A DNA stretch of 64,000 bases, taken from positions 1 through 64,000 of the forward strand of contig JBBSFH010000003.1 of the NCBI GenBank assembly GCA_038238915.1, written 5' to 3'. Below are positions 33,617-41,052 of the stretch, one piece after another. The translations under genes were made by a program, and so were the position numbers. Origin of the DNA: JAVVHE01 sp038238915. Its GTDB lineage: Bacteria > Pseudomonadota > Alphaproteobacteria > Sphingomonadales > Sphingomonadaceae. The notes under the pieces were generated by a model. The model ran no database searches, had not been told where the DNA came from, and worked only from the letters and a program-made list of their open reading frames with translations. The stretch's first letter is position 1; each line of letters opens with the position of its first letter.

Positions 33617-34563
33617 CGCGGCACCACCTCATAGCCCCGCTCCTCGGGCTCATCGTCGATCATCCCGGCGGGAAAGCCGGTGCCCAGCACTTTGATCCCC
33701 AGCGGCTCCTCGTAGCGCCGGATCACATTGGGCGAATGTTCGCGGTGGCCATACGCCGCCTCGGACTCCTTGAAGATGCGCACGATGAGTGGAGACAGCT
33801 CGACGGGAACGCCGTTCTCGTGCGCGATGCGGTCGAACAGGCCAATATCCTTCGACACGAGATCCATCGTGAAATTGATGTCGCGGCTGCCATTCAGGAT
33901 CACCTGCGATTCGGTTTCGTGCACAAAGCTGTTGCCCGAAGAAATCCGGATCGCCTCATAGGTCGTGTTCATGTCCAGCCCGGCCGCCCTGCAGACCGTC
34001 AGCGCCTCGGCGAGCGCGACCAGATGCACCGTGCAAAGATAATTGGTCATGACTTTGAGCTGCGACGCGGTACCGAGCGCGCCTGTGTGCAGGATTCGCC
34101 GACCCATCGTCGTCAATACCGGCAGCACTGTCTCGAAGGCCGCGCGCGGTCCCGCCACGAAGATGGAGATATTGCCCGTATCCGCGCGGTGGCAGCCGCC
34201 CGATACCGGACATTCGAGAAACAAGGCCCCCCTGGCCTCGACCAGCGCCCCCAGCCGGATCACTTCCGAATAATCGGTCGTGCTCATTTCCATCCAGACC
34301 TGACCCGGCGACATCACGCCCAGGAACCCGTCCGGCCCCTCTGCCACTGCCGAACTCGCCGATGGCGACGGAAGGCAAGTGATGATGAGATCGGCCATCT
34401 CCCCAACCGCGCGCGGCGAGCCGGCCGCGGTTGCACCCTTGGCGACATATTGCTGCACCAGATCGGGGTTGAGATCGCGCACCACCACGTGGTGGCCATT
34501 GCGTAACAGGCTTCCCGCCAGCTTTCCGCCGACGTTGCCAAGCCCGATGAATCCGATTTTCAT
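33610..34563 (-). CDS. NAD(P)-dependent beta-hydroxyacid dehydrogenase (HIBADH family)
   Basis: Dehydrogenase of 317 residues in the 3-hydroxyisobutyrate/6-phosphogluconate dehydrogenase superfamily. The nucleotide-binding motif IGFIGLGNVGGKLAGSL starts the protein; the substrate-binding segment is ECPVSGGCHRADTG and the catalytic lysine lies in SQLKVMTNYL. The C-terminal helical domain completes the family length, with an unusually long acidic tail (MIDDEPEERGYEV). It likely oxidises or reduces a beta-hydroxyacid made by the dioxygenase and aldolase encoded upstream in the same direction. It is separated from the next gene upstream by 141 bases, so it may have its own promoter. Confidence 0.88.
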   Translation of the reverse strand: MKIGFIGLGNVGGKLAGSLLRNGHHVVVRDLNPDLVQQYVAKGATAAGSPRAVGEMADLIITCLPSPSASSAVAEGPDGFLGVMSPGQVWMEMSTTDYSEVIRLGALVEARGALFLECPVSGGCHRADTGNISIFVAGPRAAFETVLPVLTTMGRRILHTGALGTASQLKVMTNYLCTVHLVALAEALTVCRAAGLDMNTTYEAIRISSGNSFVHETESQVILNGSRDINFTMDLVSKDIGLFDRIAHENGVPVELSPLIVRIFKESEAAYGHREHSPNVIRRYEEPLGIKVLGTGFPAGMIDDEPEERGYEVVPRR

Positions 34564-34704
34564 GAATTTACCGCCGACTGCTCATGGTTGCTTCAAGCAG
34601 TCCGCCCCGCTTGAATGCGTCAGCGCGTTACAGCGGCCCCACGCTGCGCGGACAATTCAAAAAATTCGATCATCCGCTCAATTACTTTGCGCTACCGCGC
34701 ACCG

Positions 34705-35763
34705 TCAGGGCATCAACACGATCTTGCCGACATGCCTTTTCTCGAGAAATTGCTGCTGCGCCGCGACAATATCGAACAGCAGCCAGGTCGAAGCGACCAG
34801 CGGCACGATCTCGCCCCGCTCGATATACGAAACAAGATTCCTAAACACGGCCTCGCCCAGAACCGTGCACCCCAAAAGCGATAAATCCTTCAGATACAGC
34901 GTTCTCAGATCCAGCTCGACGATGGGCCCCGAAATCGCGCCCGCCGCCGCATAGCGCCCGCCCCGCCGCAGCACCTGCAGCAGCGCACCGAACCCGCTCC
35001 CGCCCACCACATCGATTACCACGTCGAAGCATTCGGCACCGAACACGCCGTCCAGATCCGCATCCCGCGCCACCACCTTGCCCGCGCCCAGCGCCACCAC
35101 CGCCGCCGCCTTGTCCGGCGCCGCTACCGCCACAATGTCTGCCCCCCGCCGTCGCGCAAGCTGCACCGCAGCCGACCCAACGCCGCCCGAGGCCCCGGTG
35201 ATGAGCACCCGCTCTCCACGCGCCAGCGCGGCGCGCGCAAGCATGTTCTCGGCCGCTGAATAGGCGCAGGGGAACGAGGCCAGCTCGATATCGGACAGCG
35301 ACGACTGGATCCGATGCGCAAAGGCCGAAGGCGCGCACGCAAACTCGGCGAACGCCCCGTCCACCTCCGATCCGAAATAGACGCCCCGATAGGGCTCCGC
35401 CGCGCGAAACATCGGCTCAACGAGAACCCGCTCGCCGATCCGCCCCGGCTCGACCCGCGCACCGACCGCCACGATCCGACCGCAGGCGTCTGCCCCCTGG
35501 ATGCGCGGGAACGTCGGCAGCGCCCCGGTCCATCCCGAATCCTCCGTCCGCGCTTCTGCAAACCCGCCCGCGCCGCCCGCCTCCGTCGCGGTCATAACCG
35601 ATTTCGAATACCAGGCGGTGCGCGTGTTGATGTCCGTGTTGTTGATGCCCGCCGCGCCCACCCGGATCAGCACATCGTCCGGCCCCGGCACCGGCACCGG
35701 CACGTCATTGCGACACTCCAGCCGATCGAACCCACCATACCCCGTCAACAAAACAGCGCGCAT
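34705..35763 (-). CDS. MDR-family alcohol dehydrogenase/quinone oxidoreductase
   Basis: Medium-chain dehydrogenase/reductase of 352 residues. It has the GroES-like N-terminal domain (DVLIRVGAAGINNTDINTRTAWY) and the NAD(P)-binding segment VLITGASGGVGSAAVQLARRRGA. The zinc-ligand cysteine cluster of classical alcohol dehydrogenases is missing and NNTD replaces the CxxD of zinc enzymes, pointing to the zinc-independent quinone-oxidoreductase branch. ATG 35763 is chosen because it begins MRAVLLTGYGG directly, 17 bases after the aldolase stop; longer starts overlap the aldolase gene. The substrate is unknown. Confidence 0.85.
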   Translation of the reverse strand: MRAVLLTGYGGFDRLECRNDVPVPVPGPDDVLIRVGAAGINNTDINTRTAWYSKSVMTATEAGGAGGFAEARTEDSGWTGALPTFPRIQGADACGRIVAVGARVEPGRIGERVLVEPMFRAAEPYRGVYFGSEVDGAFAEFACAPSAFAHRIQSSLSDIELASFPCAYSAAENMLARAALARGERVLITGASGGVGSAAVQLARRRGADIVAVAAPDKAAAVVALGAGKVVARDADLDGVFGAECFDVVIDVVGGSGFGALLQVLRRGGRYAAAGAISGPIVELDLRTLYLKDLSLLGCTVLGEAVFRNLVSYIERGEIVPLVASTWLLFDIVAAQQQFLEKRHVGKIVLMP

Positions 35764-35780
35764 GCGCGACGGGACGCTGT

Positions 35781-36509
35781 TCAAAGTGTGGGCAACCGCG
35801 ATTTCAGATGCTCGAAATGCGCGAACGCCATGCCGCGATAATCGTCCCACCCCTGCGCGGTCCGCTCGGCCACTTCGTCCGACAGGATGTTGATCGGCTG
35901 CCCGCTCGCGTAAGCCAGCATCAATGTCTTCGCCGCCCGCTCGAAGAAATACAGATCCTCGAAAGCCTCTGCTACAGTGGCACCCGTGCAGGTAACGCCG
36001 TGATTACCCATCAGCAGCGTCTTGTTCGCGCCTAGCGATTTCACCAGCCGCGCGCCTTCCTCGGCGTCGTCTGCGATCCCGCCGAAGCCCTGATCGATAC
36101 CCATCCGCCCGAAAAACCTCGCGGTATTATTGTCGATCGGCTTCATCGCCGGATCCTTCAGCGTCGATAGCGCCACCGCATACGGCGGATGGCAATGCAG
36201 CAGCACGCGCACCGCCGGGCAATCGCGGTGGATCGCGCCATGGACCGTCCAGGCAGACGCATCGGGCGCGTCGGGCCGCGCCATCACACTCGCGTCGTCG
36301 GCATCAAGCAGCATCAGATCATCGGCATGGATCGTCTCGAAATGCTGCCACTTCCGGTTCAGCAGGAAGCGCTTTCCATCCGCCGAAACCGCCGCGCTGG
36401 AATGATTGCCAACCGATTCGTGCCAGCCCAACTGCGCAGTCAGCCGGAAGGCCGCCGCGAGGTCGACACGCAACTGCCGCAGTTCCGCATCGCTCAGGTC
36501 CGTGCTCAC
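35781..36509 (-). CDS. Class II aldolase/adducin family protein
   Basis: Protein of 242 residues in the zinc-dependent aldolase II/adducin family, which includes fuculose- and ribulose-phosphate enzymes as well as many members acting on unknown hydroxyacids. Zinc ligands are visible as the His pair in LLHCHPPYAVA and the later His in MGNHGVTC; the N-terminal WHESVGNHSSA segment also matches the family. The start is GTG 36509, overlapping the dioxygenase stop by four bases (GTGA). It probably cleaves or decarboxylates the product of that dioxygenase; no activity can be assigned from sequence alone. Confidence 0.85.
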   Translation of the reverse strand: MSTDLSDAELRQLRVDLAAAFRLTAQLGWHESVGNHSSAAVSADGKRFLLNRKWQHFETIHADDLMLLDADDASVMARPDAPDASAWTVHGAIHRDCPAVRVLLHCHPPYAVALSTLKDPAMKPIDNNTARFFGRMGIDQGFGGIADDAEEGARLVKSLGANKTLLMGNHGVTCTGATVAEAFEDLYFFERAAKTLMLAYASGQPINILSDEVAERTAQGWDDYRGMAFAHFEHLKSRLPTL

Positions 36510-37636
36510 TGGAACCGCCCCGCGCTCGTCAGCCGCCGATAGCTGCTGCGCATCTCGCCCCGATCCGCATAGCAGCCGCGCAAATAGCGGTCGCCGCTCG
36601 TCGCAGAATAGGCTTCGCGTCCGTGCACCACACGGTGGTTATCGAACACGATGCACTCGCCCGCCTGCAACCGAAAGCGCATGAGGTACTTATCCGATTG
36701 CAGCATCCGCCCGAAGCGGCAGAAGGCGGGATAATAGCGATCGAGCAGCGTCTGCGGCAGATCGAACACATCGGCCATATGCTGGCTGATCGTCACTCCC
36801 GATACCGCGCCATGTTCGTCCAGCTCGATCACCCGCTGGCGGGACCGGCTATCATAGGCATCATGCTCGCAGTAAAAGGGCACCAGCTCTTCGGTCAGGA
36901 GCTTGAAATCTTCTGGATGCTCGGTGCGAAGATCATTGGCCACCGCGACACCATCCAGAAACAGGTTGTCACCGCCCGCCACGCTATTCGCCCGGCAGTG
37001 CAGGAACTGCACGCCCGGCGCCATCTCTTCGGCGGGTGTATCGGTGTGCAGCTCCAGCGCGTTCGCCGTATACGCAAGGTTCGTCGGCTCGATGTGCGTG
37101 CGAACATCGAAATATTCACCGAAGAACGTCGGCCGCACATGGCCCATCACGCGCACCAGGCTCGTCAGCCCCTCGTCACTATCGGGCATGCCGGTCACGA
37201 TCGATACGCCCTCGACGATCAGCGCCTCCAGCCAGCGCGCGACCGCGCCCTTATCCGCCAGCAGATCGGCATGCGAAAAGCGCGCGAGCTCGGGATAATG
37301 GTCCGCATGCCAGCCCCGCCGCTTCAGATCCGCCGGATCGCCGCGCCGCCCCCCGCCCGCATATTGCGCCAGCCAGTCGAGCGCAAAGCGGCTATGATGG
37401 TCTTCGCCCGCCCAATCGATCTCGAGCGCGCTGTCGACAATCTGCGCCAGTTGCGGCCGTGGCGCATGGCCAAGGCCGAAGATATCGAAGACACGTTCGC
37501 GTGTAACGGGATCGAAGGAGGACGCGCAGTTGTCGCGCAGCCAGTAATAGTTGAAATAGGCGTTAACCCCGCCTGGCAGCGCCAGTTCAAGGCCGCTGTC
37601 ACCAAGCGAAAGCGATGATTGCAAAGTGGTCGTCAT
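36506..37636 (-). CDS. Gamma-butyrobetaine hydroxylase-like Fe(II)/2-oxoglutarate dioxygenase
   Basis: Dioxygenase of 376 residues with the two-domain plan of gamma-butyrobetaine and trimethyllysine hydroxylases: an N-terminal DUF971-type domain (YYWLRDNC) and a TauD/TfdA catalytic domain. The Fe(II) ligands are His197 and Asp199 in LHTDTP and His338 in HRVVHGR; an arginine for 2-oxoglutarate follows in RYLRGCY. In the human enzyme three cysteines after WLRDN bind zinc; here only Cys37 remains, so that zinc site is probably lost. Start ATG 37636. Next to betB, betA and Rieske genes it fits hydroxylation of a trimethylammonium compound, possibly gamma-butyrobetaine to carnitine. Confidence 0.88.
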   Translation of the reverse strand: MTTTLQSSLSLGDSGLELALPGGVNAYFNYYWLRDNCASSFDPVTRERVFDIFGLGHAPRPQLAQIVDSALEIDWAGEDHHSRFALDWLAQYAGGGRRGDPADLKRRGWHADHYPELARFSHADLLADKGAVARWLEALIVEGVSIVTGMPDSDEGLTSLVRVMGHVRPTFFGEYFDVRTHIEPTNLAYTANALELHTDTPAEEMAPGVQFLHCRANSVAGGDNLFLDGVAVANDLRTEHPEDFKLLTEELVPFYCEHDAYDSRSRQRVIELDEHGAVSGVTISQHMADVFDLPQTLLDRYYPAFCRFGRMLQSDKYLMRFRLQAGECIVFDNHRVVHGREAYSATSGDRYLRGCYADRGEMRSSYRRLTSAGRFQ

Positions 37637-37736
37637 GGTCTGCGGCCAGGCTCCGGCGGTGTCGCGACGAATTCGCACCACGCGATATCGACATCCCCGC
37701 CGGAGCTTAGCATAGCCGCATCATCGGCTCCATGCA

Positions 37737-37752
37737 GTTCCGAAAACGGAAC
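37737..37752. promoter_or_regulatory. Perfect inverted repeat between divergent operons
   Basis: GTTCCG (37737-37742) and CGGAAC (37747-37752) are separated by aaaa. It lies in the 233-base region between the divergent dioxygenase and betB genes, about 101 and 118 bases from their starts, a good place for a shared operator. No other element in this gap stood out. Confidence 0.45.
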
Positions 37753-37869
37753 GGGGGCATGAGCGCGAATCATCGCGTCCTCGCGCCCGGCCCGCTCGTT
37801 GCCCCCGCCTGACCGATGTGCCACCTCGATCGTCTCACCGCCGCATGGGGAACGGACCAAGGGGTCGCG

Positions 37870-39276
37870 ATGGCTGAATTTGAAACCTGCAATCCTGCCA
37901 CCGGTGAGCTGCTCGCGCGACTGCCCATCGCCGGTGCCGTCGAAGTCGATGCCGCCGTCGCCCGCGCCGCCCGGGCTCAAAAACCCTGGGCGCGGCTGAC
38001 TGGCACCGAACGGGGGCGCATCCTGCGTCGCGCTGTTGATCTGCTGCGCGCCCGCAACGACGAACTTGCGGAACTCGAAACCCGCGATACCGGCAAGCCC
38101 ATCCAGGAAACCCGCGTGGTCGATGTCGCCTCGGGCGCGGATTGCATCGAATATTTCGCGGGTGTTGCCGCCACCATTACAGGCGAGCACGTCGATCTCG
38201 GTCCCGCCGCCTTCGGCTACACCCGGCGCGAACCACTCGGCGTCACCGCAGGCATCGGCGCCTGGAATTATCCGCTGCAGATCGCCTGCTGGAAATCGGC
38301 CCCCGCGCTCGCCTGCGGCAACGCGATGCTTTTCAAGCCCGCCGATCTGACGCCGCTGACGGCTATCGAACTTGAAAAAATCTACCTCGAAGCCGGTGTT
38401 CCCGAGGGCGTGTTCCAGGTCGTCCAGGGCGGCGTCGATACCGGCCGGCTCCTTTCGCGCCATCGCGGCATCGCCAAGATCTCGCTGACGGGCGCGGTCG
38501 AAACCGGCCGCAAGGTCATGGCCGACGCCGCGCCGACGCTGAAACACGTCACGCTCGAACTCGGCGGCAAATCGCCTATCATGATTTTCGAAGATGCCGA
38601 TCTCGATAACGCCGCCTCGGGCGCGCTGCTGGGCAATTTTTACTCGGCAGGCGAAGTCTGTTCGAACGGTACGCGCGTTTTCGTCCAGCGCGCCGTCCTC
38701 GCTGACTTCCTCGCGCGCCTCAAATCCCGCACCGAAGCCATCCGCGTGGGCGACCCGCTCGATCCTGCAACCCAGATGGGCGCATTGATCTCGTCCGATC
38801 ACCTCGCCAAGGTCTTGGGCTACATCGACCGCGCGCGCGCCGAGGGTGCCACGCTCCTCACCGGCGGCCACCGCCTCACGCAAGGCGCGTTCGCCCACGG
38901 CCACTATGTCGCCCCCACCATCTTCACCGATTGCACCGACGATATGGCCGTCGTCCGCGAGGAAGTCTTCGGCCCCGTCATGACCGTCCTGACCTTCGAT
39001 ACGGAAGACGAGGCCGTCGCCCGCGCGAACGCCACCGAATTCGGCCTCGCCGCTGCTGTCTTCACCCGCGATCTCGCGCGCGGTCACCGCGTCATCGCCG
39101 CGCTCGAAGCGGGTACCTGCTGGATCAACGCCTATAACATCACGCCGATCGAACTTCCTTTCGGTGGCTACAAGCAATCGGGCCTCGGCCGAGAGAATAG
39201 TCGCCTCGCGGTCGAACATTATACGCGCGTCAAAAGCGTCTATGTTGCGCTGGAGCCCATTGATGCGCCCTACTGA
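37870..39276 (+). CDS. betB: Betaine aldehyde dehydrogenase (or 4-trimethylaminobutyraldehyde dehydrogenase)
   Basis: Aldehyde dehydrogenase of 468 residues close in plan to BetB and to trimethylaminobutyraldehyde dehydrogenase. Landmarks: GIGAWNYPLQIACWKSAPAL, Glu230 in LELGGKSP and nucleophile Cys264 in NFYSAGEVCSNGTRVFV, the last being characteristic of betaine-aldehyde enzymes. It would convert betaine aldehyde to glycine betaine with NAD(P). ATG 37870 has aagggg six bases upstream; an upstream in-frame start at 37816 adds an unrelated leader. It overlaps betA by 14 bases and begins the choline-to-glycine operon. Confidence 0.85.
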   Translation: MAEFETCNPATGELLARLPIAGAVEVDAAVARAARAQKPWARLTGTERGRILRRAVDLLRARNDELAELETRDTGKPIQETRVVDVASGADCIEYFAGVAATITGEHVDLGPAAFGYTRREPLGVTAGIGAWNYPLQIACWKSAPALACGNAMLFKPADLTPLTAIELEKIYLEAGVPEGVFQVVQGGVDTGRLLSRHRGIAKISLTGAVETGRKVMADAAPTLKHVTLELGGKSPIMIFEDADLDNAASGALLGNFYSAGEVCSNGTRVFVQRAVLADFLARLKSRTEAIRVGDPLDPATQMGALISSDHLAKVLGYIDRARAEGATLLTGGHRLTQGAFAHGHYVAPTIFTDCTDDMAVVREEVFGPVMTVLTFDTEDEAVARANATEFGLAAAVFTRDLARGHRVIAALEAGTCWINAYNITPIELPFGGYKQSGLGRENSRLAVEHYTRVKSVYVALEPIDAPY

Positions 39277-40930
39277 GGCCAACTGGGATTACATCATCGT
39301 CGGCGCGGGTTCGGCCGGCTGCGTGCTGGCCGATCGCCTCAGTGCCGATGGGCAAAACCGCGTCCTCGTGCTGGAATATGGTGGCTCGGACCGCTCAATC
39401 TTCATCCGCATGCCCAGCGCGCTCGCCATCCCAATGAACACGCGCCGCTTCAACTGGCATTATGAAAGCGAGCCCGAGCCGCACCTCGACAACCGCCGCC
39501 TCCATACCCCGCGCGGCAAGGGCCTGGGCGGCTCCTCGTCGATCAATGGCCTCGTCTATGTCCGGGGTAACCCGCTGGATTTCGAGCGCTGGGACGAAGA
39601 CGGAGCACGCGGCTGGGGCTATGCTCACGTCCTCCCCTATTTCAAGCGTGCCGAAAACCGCGCGGAGGGTGGAACCTCCTATCGCGGCGGCGATGGTCCG
39701 CTCGATACCTGCTACGGCACGCTCAAGAATCCGCTTCACCAGGCGTGGCTCGATGCCGCCCGCCAGGCCGGTTACCCGCTGACGGAAGACATCAACGGCT
39801 ACGCCCAGGAAGGCTTCGGGCGGATGGACATGACCGTGCGCGATGGCGTGCGCTGCTCGGCCGCCGTCGCCTACCTCCGCCCGGCGATGGCGCGCCCCAA
39901 TGTCCGCGTCGTCACCCACGCGCTCGCGACGCGAATCCTGTTCGAAGGTCGCCGCGCGGTTGGAATCGAATATGAACGCGGGGGCAAGGTCCAGATTGCC
40001 CATGCCGCGCGCGAAGTCATCCTGTCGGGCGGCCCAATCAACTCGCCCCAATTGCTGAAGCTGTCAGGCGTCGGCCCGGAGCAGGAACTCGCCCGCCACG
40101 GCATCGCCGTGGTGGCAAACCGTCCGGGCGTTGGTGCGAACTTGCAGGATCATCTGGAATTCTACTTCCAGATCGCCGCGTCCAGGCCGGTGTCGCTCTA
40201 TTCGCACATGAACCCGCTCGCCAAGGCGCTGATCGGCGCGCGCTGGCTGCTGCGCCGAGATGGGCTGGGCGCAACCAACCATTTCGAAAGCTGCGGCTTC
40301 ATCCGCAGCCGGGCGGGCATCCGCTATCCCGACATCCAATATCACTTCTTCCCGCTCGCGGTCAGCTACGATGGCAATTCGCTCGCGAGCGAACATGGTT
40401 TCCAGGCGCACGTCGGCCCGATGCGTTCCAAAAGCCGCGGCAGCGTCACGCTGCGCTCTCCCGATCCGCGCGAGCACCCCATCATCCGCTTCAACCATCT
40501 CAGCCATCCCGACGATCTCGCTGAAATGCGCGCATGCGTGCGCCTCACCCGCGAAATTTTCGCGCAACCTGCGTTCGCGCCGTGGCGAGGCCGCGAGATC
40601 CAGCCTGGTGACAACGTAGTCAGCGATGAGGCGATCGATGCCTTCGTCCGCCAGAAGGTCGAAAGCGCCTACCACCCTTCGTGCACCTGCCGCATGGGCG
40701 CGCCCACCGATCCGCTCGCGGTCGTCGATCCCGAGCTGCGCGTGATCGGCACCGAAGCCCTTCGCGTCGTCGACAGTTCGACGATGCCGTCGATCACCAC
40801 GGGCAACCTCAACGCGCCCACCATCATGATCGGCGAAAAGGCGTCCGATCACATCCGGGGCAAACCGCTCCTCGCGCCATCCAACCTGCCCTATTATGTC
40901 GCCCCCGATTGGCAGACGCGCCAGCGCTAG
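39263..40930 (+). CDS. betA: Choline dehydrogenase (GMC family)
   Basis: FAD-dependent dehydrogenase of 555 residues, the usual BetA length, oxidising choline to betaine aldehyde at the membrane. It shows YIIVGAGSAGCVLADRLS, the GMC signatures GKGLGGSSSINGLVYVRG and GGPINSPQLLKLSGVGP, and the catalytic stretch YHPSCTCRMG followed by TTGNLNAPTIMIGEK. The order betB-betA with a 14-base overlap and the downstream glycine-betaine demethylation genes support the choline assignment; exact substrate specificity remains inferred. No choline transporter of the BetT type is in the window. Confidence 0.87.
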   Translation: MRPTEANWDYIIVGAGSAGCVLADRLSADGQNRVLVLEYGGSDRSIFIRMPSALAIPMNTRRFNWHYESEPEPHLDNRRLHTPRGKGLGGSSSINGLVYVRGNPLDFERWDEDGARGWGYAHVLPYFKRAENRAEGGTSYRGGDGPLDTCYGTLKNPLHQAWLDAARQAGYPLTEDINGYAQEGFGRMDMTVRDGVRCSAAVAYLRPAMARPNVRVVTHALATRILFEGRRAVGIEYERGGKVQIAHAAREVILSGGPINSPQLLKLSGVGPEQELARHGIAVVANRPGVGANLQDHLEFYFQIAASRPVSLYSHMNPLAKALIGARWLLRRDGLGATNHFESCGFIRSRAGIRYPDIQYHFFPLAVSYDGNSLASEHGFQAHVGPMRSKSRGSVTLRSPDPREHPIIRFNHLSHPDDLAEMRACVRLTREIFAQPAFAPWRGREIQPGDNVVSDEAIDAFVRQKVESAYHPSCTCRMGAPTDPLAVVDPELRVIGTEALRVVDSSTMPSITTGNLNAPTIMIGEKASDHIRGKPLLAPSNLPYYVAPDWQTRQR

Positions 40931-40940
40931 AGCTAGCGCT
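40923..40940. terminator. Palindrome over the betA stop codon
   Basis: AGCGCTAG (40923-40930) and CTAGCGCT (40933-40940) form an 8-bp inverted repeat containing the TAG stop, followed by ttctcctg. It can fold as a 7-bp stem with a GAGC loop, so it may partly terminate betBA transcripts, or be a protein-binding site ahead of the next gene. Confidence 0.4.
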
Positions 40941-40987
40941 TCTCCTGCCAAGTCTGCCTTATTCGGTCGATTAGTCTTTCTTATGAC

Positions 40988-41002
40988 GGAACTGCCGGTT
41001 CC
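40988..41002. promoter_or_regulatory. Inverted repeat upstream of dimethylglycine dehydrogenase-like gene
   Basis: GGAAC (40988-40992) and GTTCC (40998-41002) are separated by five bases and lie 50 bases before the next start. The 122-base gap may contain an internal promoter for the demethylation genes. Confidence 0.35.
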
Positions 41003-41052
41003 ACGCGCGAGCCACCGATCGTATACGCTGAAATCGGATTCTGGGGATCAGC

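Noticed and set aside
33610..34563. L-carnitine dehydrogenase
   Set aside because: The protein has the 6-phosphogluconate/3-hydroxyisobutyrate dehydrogenase signatures (GLGNVG, CPVSGG, catalytic Lys), whereas carnitine dehydrogenase belongs to the 3-hydroxyacyl-CoA dehydrogenase family.
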